From the NCBI GenBank assembly GCA_024636155.1, contig JAGXHM010000080.1, forward strand, positions 1-42,904: a stretch of DNA of 42,904 bases, read 5' to 3'. This stretch comes from Deltaproteobacteria bacterium (GTDB lineage Bacteria > Desulfobacterota > Desulfuromonadia > Desulfuromonadales > BM103). Each line of letters opens with the position of its first letter. Within the stretch, counting starts at the first letter, position 1. A model generated the notes under the pieces. That model was not told the origin of the DNA and searched no databases. It saw only the letters and a program-made list of their open reading frames with translations. Shown here in pieces: positions 24,802 through 33,276 of this stretch. Position numbers and translations under genes: made by a program.

Positions 24802-26730
24802 ATGATATATACACAATCACCTCTGGCCATCGGCCTGTTTATCTTCTTTGTTCTCTTCGTTCTCGGCCTCTCCTTCTTCCTGGCCCGCCGGACGACCTCT
24901 GCAGCTGGTTACTATGCTGCAGGCGGCAATGTCCACTGGTTCACTAACGGTATCGCTTTTGCTGGTGACTACCTTTCGGCAGCATCCTTCCTCGGTATTT
25001 GCGGCATGATCGCAACCGCTGGCTTTGATGGCTGGATGTACTCCATCGGCTACCTTGCCGGCTGGATGGTCGCTCTCTTCCTGGTCGCTGAACCGATGAA
25101 GCGCCTTGGCAAGTACACATTCACCGATGCGCTCGATTCGAAGTTTAACTCCAAAGCGATTCAGTTGATGGCTGCAATTTCGACTCTGGTCGTTTCAGTC
25201 TTCTACCTGATTCCACAGATGGTCGGCGCTGGCGTTCTGGTTCAACCGCTACTCGGCATGCCGCACTGGGTTGGTGTCTGCATCGTTGGCGTTGTTGTCA
25301 CCATCATCGTTGCCACTGCCGGTATGGCTTCTACCACCTACGTCCAGTTCTTCAAGGGTGCGCTACTACTGATCTGCTCCACCATCGTAGTTATTGCCTT
25401 GCTGACCCGGGGCCTTGGCACCGACCCCAACCAGGGTGACACCAAGGAATACCACAAGTTTCAGACGCTCAACGCCGTTGTTACGAACGGCAGCCTCCAG
25501 GTTGCTGACTACGACGTTGTTGCCGGACTCGAATCCGAATTTGGCCAGGCAGGCTTTGTTAAGCTCTCTCAGGATGGTGCAGAAACAGTCTGGCATCTCA
25601 AAGAAGCAGCCACTGGTTATGAGTTGGTCGAAGCACTCTTCGTCACAGAAATGGCGGACGGCACAAAACTATACAACGGCGCACCAAAAGAAGAAGGCAA
25701 GTTTTTCGCGGTTGGTCATATTCAGGAAATCACAATTGACGGCAAAGAAGTCGCTCAGACCGGAGCCGTTGGCCCTCTCGAGTTCCTGAATCGTTTCAAA
25801 GACAGCACTGTGGTCCTCTGGGGCAAGAAGTACATCAAGGCCGGCGACACCACAACCACCATCTACTACCAGAAGCCGACTCCGGGTAGCCGTATCTTGC
25901 GTCCGGGCCTGAAGTTCAAGGTCGACAACGCCAGCGGGCTCGACAAATTCAACTTCATCTCGCTGATGCTCGCCCTCTTCTGTGGCACAGCCGCCCTGCC
26001 CCACATTTTGATCCGTTACTACACGGTACCGAGCCAGGCAGCAGCGCGTAAATCGACAATCGTCGCCATTGCCGCTATCGGCTTCTTCTACATCTTAACC
26101 CTCTATCTGGGTCTGGGCGCTATGACTAGCGGTGTCATCAATATTACCGACAACAACATGTCGGCACCGCTGCTGGCCCTCTCCTTCGGGGTTGTCCTCT
26201 TCTCTGTCATCTCGTCTCTGGCCTTCGCCACGGTCCTCGGTACAGTCTCGGGCTTGATCGTCGCTTCAGCTGGCGCAGTTGCCCATGACCTGATGGACAA
26301 CTTCCTTGGCATGAACATGACAGACCATGCCAAAGTCAAAGCGGGCAAGATCTCCGCCATGGTCATCGGCGGGATTGCCATCTACCTCGGCATCATCTTT
26401 GAAGGCATGAACGTTTCCTTCCTGGTCGGTTGGGCTTTCGCAGTAGCAGCGTCTGCTAACCTGCCAGCAATCCTGATGATTCTGTTCTGGAAGAAAGCGA
26501 CCGCACAGGGCGTTGCAGCCTCGATCTTTATCGGCTTGACTTCTTCACTCGGACTGATCCTGGTTTCGCCGGACATGTGGGTCCGCTATGGCCTGTTGCC
26601 TCAGGATGCTCCTGTCGCTTTCAACAGCCCTGCTGCTATCTCTATCCCAGCCAGCGTCCTGACACTGGTCATCATCTCCCTGATGACTCAGAAGAAAGGT
26701 GCCATGGTCGAAGAAGGTGCTGAAGCCTGA
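24802..26730 (+). CDS. Sodium:solute symporter, ActP-like (acetate permease type) with a large inserted loop
   Basis: The 642-residue inner-membrane protein belongs to the sodium/solute symporter family. ActP-like segments include FTNGIAFAGDYLSAASFLG, STTYVQFFKGALL and GTAALPHILIRYYTVPS. The likely substrate is acetate or another short monocarboxylate, inferred from family and the DUF485 partner. About 180 hydrophilic residues (205-383) lie between helices that in E. coli ActP are joined by about 45, so this form carries an extra soluble domain of roughly 130 residues. GGGAGA precedes the start. An intrinsic terminator follows. Confidence 0.9.
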   Translation: MIYTQSPLAIGLFIFFVLFVLGLSFFLARRTTSAAGYYAAGGNVHWFTNGIAFAGDYLSAASFLGICGMIATAGFDGWMYSIGYLAGWMVALFLVAEPMKRLGKYTFTDALDSKFNSKAIQLMAAISTLVVSVFYLIPQMVGAGVLVQPLLGMPHWVGVCIVGVVVTIIVATAGMASTTYVQFFKGALLLICSTIVVIALLTRGLGTDPNQGDTKEYHKFQTLNAVVTNGSLQVADYDVVAGLESEFGQAGFVKLSQDGAETVWHLKEAATGYELVEALFVTEMADGTKLYNGAPKEEGKFFAVGHIQEITIDGKEVAQTGAVGPLEFLNRFKDSTVVLWGKKYIKAGDTTTTIYYQKPTPGSRILRPGLKFKVDNASGLDKFNFISLMLALFCGTAALPHILIRYYTVPSQAAARKSTIVAIAAIGFFYILTLYLGLGAMTSGVINITDNNMSAPLLALSFGVVLFSVISSLAFATVLGTVSGLIVASAGAVAHDLMDNFLGMNMTDHAKVKAGKISAMVIGGIAIYLGIIFEGMNVSFLVGWAFAVAASANLPAILMILFWKKATAQGVAASIFIGLTSSLGLILVSPDMWVRYGLLPQDAPVAFNSPAAISIPASVLTLVIISLMTQKKGAMVEEGAEA

Positions 26731-26761
26731 ACCTTGCATCAATAAGTTCAACCTGCTAAAG

Positions 26762-26796
26762 AGAGAGGGGTTGCTCCGGCAGCTCCTCTTTTTTCA
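26762..26796 (+). terminator. Intrinsic terminator after the symporter gene
   Basis: AGGGGTTGC (26766-26774) pairs with GCAGCTCCT (26779-26787) with two G-T wobbles, extended by GAG/CTT outside, and is followed by a run of T. Confidence 0.8.
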
Positions 26797-26830
26797 TTTT
26801 TCTCACCCTTTCTTTCCAACGGATAGATAC

Positions 26831-27463
26831 ATGCGTCGTTTCCGCTACACTCTGATTGCCGTTTGTCTGGTACTCCTGTTTCTAGGTGTCACTGACCTTA
26901 TCCTCTGGTTTAACAATCAAGAGCCACAACCAATCCGCATTGAAACATTGGAACAGACTGGGGCATCACGAGAGTGGTTGCAGGTAAAAGCAGGCTACCA
27001 GGATCTCGATCGAGCCATCTCAACATCCGGCTCGGTAGAAATGGAAGCACTACTGATTCCTCTTGTCACACATCCCGACCAGGATGAGATAAGAATCTTG
27101 GTCGAGACCCGCAAACCGCAACTGTTGCAGCTGTTTCAAGACTACCATTTCTTAACGGATACGATCCCTGAGAAGCAAGCTTTCCGACGCGAGCATGGTG
27201 ATGAGTTCAAGGGACAAAGAGATATTACCGGCATGTTGGTCGCAGGCATAATTGCCCGGGGCAATCAGCAGAAGTTATTAAAGCTGGCCAAAGAGACCGA
27301 TCTGAACATTGCGGATGACGTGATTTTCTTGAGTGAGGGCAAGGAGCCTGGGAAGTGGCGAGGGGTCTTCTTTACTGTCATTGGATTACTCGGACTTTTT
27401 AAGGCTTTCACACACAAGAAGTCGGTAGCAACAACTGTTCAGGAGACACCTGCTGATTCTTAA
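26831..27463 (+). CDS. Membrane protein of unknown function
   Basis: From ATG 26831 the 210-residue product has an N-terminal membrane helix (about 8-28, TLIAVCLVLLFLGVTDLILW), a soluble segment of about 150 residues rich in charged helices, and a second hydrophobic helix near the end (GVFFTVIGLLGLFKAF) followed by a basic patch. I do not recognise the family. No strong Shine-Dalgarno is seen (GGATAGATAC precedes). It follows the symporter terminator, so it may be a separate transcript or read-through. Confidence 0.65.
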   Translation: MRRFRYTLIAVCLVLLFLGVTDLILWFNNQEPQPIRIETLEQTGASREWLQVKAGYQDLDRAISTSGSVEMEALLIPLVTHPDQDEIRILVETRKPQLLQLFQDYHFLTDTIPEKQAFRREHGDEFKGQRDITGMLVAGIIARGNQQKLLKLAKETDLNIADDVIFLSEGKEPGKWRGVFFTVIGLLGLFKAFTHKKSVATTVQETPADS

Positions 27464-27644
27464 CGGGAGGACGTAGGTGGCAACACATTGATCATCTGGA
27501 TGATTTAATACATAAATATTCTCATCAAAAGAGGGTCGGTCATTAAGTGACTGGCCATCTTTTGTTATCAATGGTGAGTTATAGGGAAAGCCCCGATCCG
27601 AAGATTGAGGGTCTACATGCCCATGAGGTGACTCAATTCTCTCC

Positions 27645-29105
27645 TTAACGGCCTTTCTCCAAATCCTTTCCAATTCTCAATACCGACTCTAATAGGGCAT
27701 CTACTTGCGGTAGATCGGCGCGTGCGCCTACATAGCAGGGACGGAGTGTTAAACTTCCTCTCACACGCGTCGTACTGGGCATATATTTATTCTCCCTTAC
27801 CAGACGACGGTGAAGTCTTTGATTGAATCTATCGAGATCCTCGATTTCAGGGGAAATATAACGGAAACAACAGATAGAAAGTGTCGGCTCGATTAGGACT
27901 TCCAGGTTGGGGTGATCATTGGCACATTGGGCAAGATGGCGTGCCATAGCATTATGGCGCTTCACTCTTTCACGCATACCCTGAACACCGATTTCTCGAA
28001 TCAATGCCCAAACCACAACGCCACGGCATGGCGCACTTAACTCGACACCAAAATCAAAATACGGTATACCGAAGTCATCTAAAGAATGTCCTATAACCGG
28101 GGCGGATTTGTCGCTCTGTTCAACAGAACCTTCAAGATAGTCGGCTGGTTCCTGTGTAAATGCGCGGTATAGGCATTGTCTGTCACGAACAAATGTGGCA
28201 GCGACTCCAACTGAAGCACCAAGCCATTTATGGGGATCGACAATCACCGAGTCGGCCAACTCCAAGCCATGAAAAAGATGGCTGATCTGTTCATCCAAGA
28301 TGCCGGGTAAACCATAAGCACCATCTACATGAAACCAGATGGAGTTTTCCGCTGCGATCTCTCCAATTGCCTGTAGCGGGTCGATTGCACCGGTATTAGT
28401 GGTGCCAGCATTGGCGACAATGGCCATCGGTAAAATATCTGCGACCTTATCTTCTGCAATCGCTTTCTGCAAACAATCCACCCGCATTCGACCTTTACTG
28501 TCGCAGGCGATCAATTTAATCGCATGTCGGCCAATTCCCAAGACACCACCGGAACGTTGAATCGTATGATGACATTCTTCACTGGCATAAACGCTGACCG
28601 ATCTATTAACCCCATCTGCCGCAGGATCATACCCTAACCTTTCAAAGGCGGACTGTCGAGCACCACCCAAGGCAATTAAGTTCGCTACGGAACCTCCACT
28701 ACTGTAGACACCCTGCATGTTTCCAATGCCGCACATTTGTGCTAACCACTGTAATGATAATTCTTCCAGGAAGTTGAAAGCAGTATGCATATATCGCTGA
28801 GGGGAGGCGATACTCGCAGTAGTGGATGCAAGAGTGGAAGCACTCGTTGAACCGGTGGTAATAAATGAGCTGAAGCCTGGCCTGGGAACAGGAGAACCAT
28901 TTGGGATGATATGATTAACCAAATCAGCGGTCACTTGCTCGATGCCGACCCCTTGCTGCGGTAAGGGTATGTCTAGAAACTCACGCCAGCGATTATTGGG
29001 ATGCATTGCATCTGGATGTTCAAATTTTAAATATTCATCTAACCCCGCACCAACTTGACCCAATAATGTCTGCAAATTTCCTGTTTCAGCCTTTTCTGTT
29101 GGCAT
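27645..29105 (-). CDS. PLP-dependent group II amino acid decarboxylase (aromatic-L-amino-acid decarboxylase type)
   Basis: The product of about 486 residues has the group II decarboxylase layout: a substrate-entry segment SSFITTGSTSAS, the PLP-stacking region around EECHHTIQR, HVDGAYGLPG with the Asp that binds the PLP ring nitrogen, and the Schiff-base Lys (about 293) in VIVDPHKWLG. The family decarboxylates amino acids such as aromatic amino acids, glutamate or diaminobutyrate; the substrate cannot be fixed here. GGAGG lies 2 bases before ATG 29108 and 5 before ATG 29105, so the second is preferred. A terminator-like hairpin lies about 170 bases upstream. Confidence 0.85.
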   Translation of the reverse strand: MPTEKAETGNLQTLLGQVGAGLDEYLKFEHPDAMHPNNRWREFLDIPLPQQGVGIEQVTADLVNHIIPNGSPVPRPGFSSFITTGSTSASTLASTTASIASPQRYMHTAFNFLEELSLQWLAQMCGIGNMQGVYSSGGSVANLIALGGARQSAFERLGYDPAADGVNRSVSVYASEECHHTIQRSGGVLGIGRHAIKLIACDSKGRMRVDCLQKAIAEDKVADILPMAIVANAGTTNTGAIDPLQAIGEIAAENSIWFHVDGAYGLPGILDEQISHLFHGLELADSVIVDPHKWLGASVGVAATFVRDRQCLYRAFTQEPADYLEGSVEQSDKSAPVIGHSLDDFGIPYFDFGVELSAPCRGVVVWALIREIGVQGMRERVKRHNAMARHLAQCANDHPNLEVLIEPTLSICCFRYISPEIEDLDRFNQRLHRRLVRENKYMPSTTRVRGSLTLRPCYVGARADLPQVDALLESVLRIGKDLEKGR

Positions 29106-29271
29106 CATGGCCTCCTTACAAATCTTTGCCTACCGTTAAGGAAGTCTTCGTTGTTTTTACTTTTACTCCCATCGGAAATCCGAGTTTCGTATAAAATGTA
29201 CAGATCTAATCATAGCACCTATTCACGACTCTTCTAGTTATCAATAACGCAGTAGACCCTCTCTCAACAAA

Positions 29272-29306
29272 AAGAAAAGGCCACCCGGAGATGATTCCAG
29301 GTAGCC
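29272..29306 (-). terminator. Terminator-like hairpin in the decarboxylase leader (possible attenuator)
   Basis: On the minus strand a 10-bp stem (29306-29297 with 29288-29279) with two wobble pairs and an 8-base loop is followed by TTTTCTTTTTG. The wobble positions pair only on the minus strand, so it acts in that direction. It stands between the nearest upstream minus gene, which has its own terminator, and the decarboxylase. Confidence 0.6.
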
Positions 29307-29343
29307 ATAATTTGTGATTAATGAGCGTCTTAAATTGCTCAAT

Positions 29344-29385
29344 AATATGCCAGTTTTCGTCTCGGCAGTGGTGACAAACAAGAAA
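29344..29385 (-). repeat. 42-nt hairpin repeat, copy 1
   Basis: The stretch shares about 31 of 42 positions with 32236-32277, including TTTTCGTCTC and CAGTGGTGA. Its stem TGCC 29348-29351 with GGCA 29364-29367 differs in sequence from the stem of the other copy while the loop is kept. It overlaps the terminator at 29384-29410 by two bases. Confidence 0.5.
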
Positions 29386-29410
29386 GGCCCCTCCGGGTCA
29401 GAGGGGCCTT
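29384..29410 (-). terminator. Intrinsic terminator after the 66-residue small gene
   Basis: AAGGCCCCT (29384-29392) pairs perfectly with AGGGGCCTT (29402-29410). On the minus strand it is followed by TTCTTG, and it lies 26 bases after the stop of the small gene at 29437. Confidence 0.8.
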
Positions 29411-29436
29411 AGTCATTAGCAAAGCTTGGAAATTGT

Positions 29437-29637
29437 TCAAGCAGCAACCCTACGGTCAAAACCAGAGTGCTTGTCACTATTTTTCATGTCTCTCAAGGGA
29501 TCCCGACCTACAACAACCCACCCATCAGAGCGTTCAAATCTGGTAACTTTATCTCTTGCAAGAAAAACATCTAAAGCTTTTGGAGCCATTCGACAAATAG
29601 CCCCATCTTTTAATTCGACCTTAATCAGTTGCCCCAT
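29437..29637 (-). CDS. Conserved-looking 66-residue small protein
   Basis: From ATG 29637, preceded by GGGGG, the product starts MGQLIKVELKDGAICRMAPK and contains RFERSDGWVVVGRDPLRDM, ending with a basic tail. It has the look of the small beta-rich proteins common in Geobacter-like genomes, but I cannot name a family. A clear terminator just downstream supports an independent small gene. Confidence 0.65.
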   Translation of the reverse strand: MGQLIKVELKDGAICRMAPKALDVFLARDKVTRFERSDGWVVVGRDPLRDMKNSDKHSGFDRRVAA

Positions 29638-30021
29638 TGTTGCCCCCGGCAGTAGCAAGCGTCACATGTTGTGTTGCTAAACTTTGTGGATACTATCAAT
29701 GGTATTGTTGCCAGTCAATTTAAAAAACAAGAAAAGTTTAATAATACAGATACTTGTATGTCACAATGCAGCAAGGACTCGATTTGTTTTGTTGTTAAGC
29801 GGGAACAACCTTGCTGTTATTTAAACACCAGGTGAGATGAGCAAGTTTAGTATTATTTATCTTCTTGCATAGATTTGAAGCATTCAGATTGGCAGATACT
29901 CAGGGGGCCTGTAACCCCTGACTAATGAGAGAACCCAAGATCAGAGGATCTAGGGCTTCCATTGTTTTTCAAGTTAGGGATACATTCCCCCAACTCCAAG
30001 TCTCTGAGAAAACGAGAGCTA
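29638..30021. other. Intergenic region with two hairpins
   Basis: TCAGGGG (29900-29906) pairs with CCCCTGA (29915-29921), and CCCAAGATC (29934-29942) pairs with GATCTAGGG (29947-29955) with one mismatch. They lie after the DUF1330 stop on the minus strand and may end its transcript, although the T-tract is weak in that direction. No gene is seen. Confidence 0.4.
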
Positions 30022-30309
30022 TCAATAAGAATCGTAGGTCGTAATTACGACATCAGCAGCATTTTCTCTGAGAGGAATCAGTGATTGGTATTTCTCAGAA
30101 TTAAACCAACTCTCCAACGAAGAGCGATCGGAGAACTCTAGAACGACCGCGAGGTCACGTCTATTTTCCCCAGCAAGAACAGAAGTACGTTTCCCACGGA
30201 AAACGACTTTAACGTCGAAAGGAGTGATAGACTCCGAAACCCCAGCGATATACTTCTGCCATAGTTGAGCATCTTTTACGCTAATCTGCCCGATGAGATA
30301 AACTGCCAT
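30022..30309 (-). CDS. DUF1330 family protein
   Basis: The 95-residue product starts at ATG 30309 with AGGAG 7 bases before. It matches DUF1330, a dimeric alpha/beta barrel fold: MAVYLIGQISVKDAQLWQKYIAGV, then DLAVVLEFSDRSSLESWFNSEKYQSLIPLR. The family has no established general reaction. It stands alone on the minus strand. Confidence 0.85.
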   Translation of the reverse strand: MAVYLIGQISVKDAQLWQKYIAGVSESITPFDVKVVFRGKRTSVLAGENRRDLAVVLEFSDRSSLESWFNSEKYQSLIPLRENAADVVITTYDSY

Positions 30310-30360
30310 CAATCACTCCTGACATTTGGGCTACATTCCCTCAACAGTTAACATCATAAA

Positions 30361-30390
30361 CAAAAAGCCACCCGCTACTCTGCGGAGGGT
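30361..30390 (-). terminator. Probable terminator downstream of the 30572-30982 gene
   Basis: On the minus strand ACCCTCCGC (30390-30382) pairs with GCGGGTGGC (30375-30367) with one wobble and one internal mismatch around a 6-base loop, followed by TTTTTG. It lies about 180 bases after the stop. Confidence 0.5.
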
Positions 30391-30571
30391 CTGTCGTCAT
30401 CTTTCACCGTACCTCTCTGAATTCCCAGATACCCTTTGTTCAACATAGTGGGCGTCTTATGTCCCCTACATTGCACTGGGGTGTTCAAATTGGCCGAAAT
30501 GCGAAATTCTTACTGATCTTGACCTGAGAGAATGTCCGCGGGGCTCCCACTCTGTCATTATTTTCTCAAAA

Positions 30572-30982
30572 TCAGCTCTCTAAATCCTGTAGCCACTCCT
30601 GCAGTACGGCGTCAGAGAGATCCGTTTCAGCCCTTTTCCGAAAATGCTGGCCAATACGCAGAAACTGTAAAGCATCGAGCGACGGTACAATCTTGATAGA
30701 TCCATTATCCAGCTTTCCCCCAAGAGCGTCGGCAGAGAAACAGTCCAGTAAAAAGGTCAGCAAAGAACGTGTTGTCAACAGGCGTGCAACGCGGCGAAGG
30801 GGGAAATCCGGTTCTATCAGTTTTTTTCTGAAATATTGCCAAGCGTCGTCGCCACTAAGAACCAGATCGTCACTCTCGGTGCAAGTCATAAAGATACATT
30901 GGCATATAAGTGCGTTTCGGTACCTTTTCGGTAACTCATCCAACCATGAAAGGACTAATTGCTCCGGATCGAGTTTTGACAT
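30572..30982 (-). CDS. Hypothetical 136-residue soluble protein
   Basis: From ATG 30982 the product begins MSKLDPEQLVLSWLDELPKRYRNALICQC and is predicted to be mostly helical, with a hydrophobic segment RSLLTFLLDCFSADALGG in the middle and an acidic C-terminus. It has three Cys in the first third, but not in a clear metal-binding pattern. I do not recognise the family. The start has only a weak ribosome site. Smooth codon use and length favour a real gene. Confidence 0.55.
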   Translation of the reverse strand: MSKLDPEQLVLSWLDELPKRYRNALICQCIFMTCTESDDLVLSGDDAWQYFRKKLIEPDFPLRRVARLLTTRSLLTFLLDCFSADALGGKLDNGSIKIVPSLDALQFLRIGQHFRKRAETDLSDAVLQEWLQDLES

Positions 30983-31458
30983 CAAAGATTAATGCACGCC
31001 TTAAAGATTTGGCCCCATTGAAGGATTGAATACGGGGAAAGCTCCTTCATTACGTTATTGTCTTTTCTAATCTATCTGCTGTTGCGAGTCAATGCTCCGG
31101 ATTTAGGATCAGTTCACGATCCACATATATGACGATTGCACCCAGAGAAACTCGTAGAGCAGTATCACCACCTTAAAATACTCATTGCCGGTGTTGTTTA
31201 CGAAGCAGAGCCAACGGGTTTCAACCTGGCTCGAGTCCTTCAGACTGACGGTATTTCTGCAGTGTAGAGTAATCCTAATGAACAAATTAAGTGGCCGTTG
31301 TCTACTCAACGTCAGGATGAGTCATGGTTAAAAGTAAGCAGAGAGGTATAGACCCGTCTAACTGATGACGTCAGCTCCAAGACTTTCCCGTGTGAAGGTC
31401 GTGAGAAAATTCCCTCACAGTTCCAAACCATTATGTCGGGCTGCCACTTGCTGTAAAC
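30983..31458. other. Intergenic region without visible genes
   Basis: I see nothing convincing in these 476 bases. A short minus-strand frame (31109-31309) has no ribosome site or recognisable product. Confidence 0.4.
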
Positions 31459-32040
31459 TCAGAGTTGGATCTTCGTGCCAAGAACTTTTAAGAACTTGGA
31501 GAGCCAGTCTGGATGAGCAGGCCAAGCTGGGGCAGTGACCAGATTCCCATCAACGTGGGCTTGGTCAACTGGAATATCCATAAATTTCCCACCAGCGATC
31601 GTGACGTCCGGCCCGACGGCAGGATAACAGGAACAGGACCGACCCTTAAGAACTCCCGCTGCAGCTAATACCTGAGCACCATGACAAACTGCCGCGATCG
31701 GTTTGTTACTCGATGCAAAATGCTGCACGATCTTCAATACGGTTTCGTTGAGACGAATGTACTCTGGCGCACGACCACCGGGGATAACCAGAGCGTCATA
31801 GTCTTCGGCCTTAGTCTCGTCAAATGCCGCATTTAAAGCAAAATTATGGCCTGGTTTTTCACTGTAAGTCTGGTCACCCTCAAAATCATGTACCGCCGTA
31901 CGTACCGAATCTCCCGTCTTCTTGCCAGGACAGACAGCGTGGACCGTGTGACCAACCATTTGAAGTGCCTGGAAGGGTACCATTACCTCATAGTCTTCGA
32001 CGAAATCGCCTACCAGCATCAGGATCTTTTTGGCTGCCAT
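31459..32040 (-). CDS. DJ-1/PfpI family protein
   Basis: The product of about 193 residues has the DJ-1/PfpI fold: [23 protein letters not shown] with the acidic residue near the nucleophile, [15 protein letters not shown], and the nucleophile elbow [14 protein letters not shown] with the conserved Cys and His. Members act as proteases, deglycases, glyoxalases or redox chaperones; the exact role is not settled from sequence. AGGAG lies 6 bases before ATG 32040; an alternative ATG at 32043 is closer. Confidence 0.9.
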   Translation of the reverse strand: MAAKKILMLVGDFVEDYEVMVPFQALQMVGHTVHAVCPGKKTGDSVRTAVHDFEGDQTYSEKPGHNFALNAAFDETKAEDYDALVIPGGRAPEYIRLNETVLKIVQHFASSNKPIAAVCHGAQVLAAAGVLKGRSCSCYPAVGPDVTIAGGKFMDIPVDQAHVDGNLVTAPAWPAHPDWLSKFLKVLGTKIQL

Positions 32041-32381
32041 CATGGACTCCTTTAAGTTGAGCGTTTACAAGGATAAGTGTTATGCCAGTGGTGTTTCAAA
32101 CGTTCTTCCATACTATCAGAGTTTTTTGGTACGGCAATTTCGACAACCCATTGACCAAAAGAGATGGTCACAAAGGACAAACCCTAGTGGCTCTCGTTTT
32201 GTTGATCAAGGTGCGCCCGAAATGTCTTTACCAGTAATACGCTGATTTTCGTCTCATCAGTGGTGATCTTTAAGAAAACTTTTGACAGTACGGCTCCCTC
32301 ATGTGTCACCATAGTTGTCGCCTCAAACAAACAAGGAGAGGAGACAGCATGCTATGCAAAGAGATATTCCCAACACAGGCT
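32041..32381. other. Intergenic/leader region upstream of the DJ-1/PfpI gene
   Basis: This gap carries the second copy of the 42-base hairpin repeat, about 200 bases upstream of the DJ-1/PfpI start. It also has a short inverted repeat (ACCA/TGGT near 32152-32169). No gene is supported. Confidence 0.4.
32236..32277 (-). repeat. 42-nt hairpin repeat, copy 2
   Basis: CTGAT (32242-32246) pairs with ATCAG (32256-32260) around a loop that contains TTTCGTCTC, the same loop as copy 1 at 29344-29385. CAGTGGTGA and AAGAAA also match, with about 31 of 42 positions identical overall. Confidence 0.5.
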
Positions 32382-33272
32382 TCAACTCGGTTCCACATTC
32401 CTAACAACCTGCTGCAGAATCAACCCCACCACAATCAAAATCAACCCATAAAAAGTAGACGGCAAAATCTCTTCACCAACCAGAAAATGAATCAGCACCA
32501 GAGAGATGAATGGCGAGATAAAAATCAGACTGCTGATCCGAGCCGCACTGGAGGTGTATTTCAATGCCTGCAGCCAGAGAAAAAAAGAAACCCCCATCTC
32601 AAAGCAGCCGACATAAACTGCGCCCAGAAATCCGGTCAGATCAGGGACCTGCATTTCGGTGAAGACCAGGCAATAGATCAAGATAAGTGGTAACGCACAG
32701 AGAAAATTCATAAACAGACCAGCTAAGGGTGGTCTGCTATCCCTGACATTGTAAATCCAATAAAGCGCCCAGACAATAGTGCTACCCAAGGCAAGAGCAA
32801 CACCGAGCGGATCGGTAAAGTTCATACCGAACAAATCTCCTCGAGTTGAAATCACCAGAACACCACAGTAGCTGACCAGGATTGCAACAATCTCACGCAG
32901 ACCAAGCTTCTGTTTGAGTAGCGGCACGGCGAGTACAGATAGCGTTATCGCCCAAGTATAATTGAGTGGTTGCGCTTCCTGAGCAGGCAGGAGGTCAAAG
33001 GCTTTAAAAAGGATCAGATAATAGAGGAAGGGGTTGAGTATGCCAAGACATGCTGAATGTAGAAACTCATGCTTACTTTTCGGAAACGCGAGACCAAGCT
33101 CTCGACGACAGAGAAGAATACCGCCAAGCAGCAAAACAGAGACCAGGTTGGCATAAAGAAGCAGATGGGCAGGCGACAAGGTGCGTAACGATATTTTGAA
33201 CGCAGAAGCAACTGTCGACCAGATCAACACCGCACCGAGAGCGTAGATATAAGCCTTGCGCTGATCAACCAC
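32382..33272 (-). CDS. EamA-family transporter (second of a tandem pair)
   Basis: The product is about 296 residues with ten predicted membrane helices in two EamA repeats. It begins with AYIYALGAVLIWSTVASAFKI, which holds the conserved WSxxxxxxK start of the family. The start is taken as GTG 33272, because GGAGG lies 8 bases before it and it follows the stop of the upstream gene by 4 bases; the longer frame to 33320 would overlap that gene. EamA proteins export metabolites such as amino acids or purines. The substrate is unknown. Confidence 0.85.
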   Translation of the reverse strand: MVDQRKAYIYALGAVLIWSTVASAFKISLRTLSPAHLLLYANLVSVLLLGGILLCRRELGLAFPKSKHEFLHSACLGILNPFLYYLILFKAFDLLPAQEAQPLNYTWAITLSVLAVPLLKQKLGLREIVAILVSYCGVLVISTRGDLFGMNFTDPLGVALALGSTIVWALYWIYNVRDSRPPLAGLFMNFLCALPLILIYCLVFTEMQVPDLTGFLGAVYVGCFEMGVSFFLWLQALKYTSSAARISSLIFISPFISLVLIHFLVGEEILPSTFYGLILIVVGLILQQVVRNVEPS

Positions 33273-33276
33273 GCGG

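Larger units (their letters stand above)
29106..29436. other. Structured leader/intergenic region upstream of the PLP decarboxylase
   Basis: Read on the minus strand, this gap holds in order a terminator hairpin (29410-29384), a 42-base repeat also found at 32236-32277, a small hairpin (GCTCA 29337-29341 with TGAGC 29322-29326), and a second terminator-like hairpin (29306-29279). About 170 bases without visible structure then lead to the decarboxylase start. Confidence 0.55.

Noticed and set aside
31109-31309. 66-codon minus-strand frame
   Set aside because: No ribosome site and no recognisable product.
32240-32262. CTGATGAG...CGAAA on the minus strand as a hammerhead ribozyme core
   Set aside because: There is no room for stem II between the two motifs and no cleavage-site context; simple hairpin pairing explains it better.
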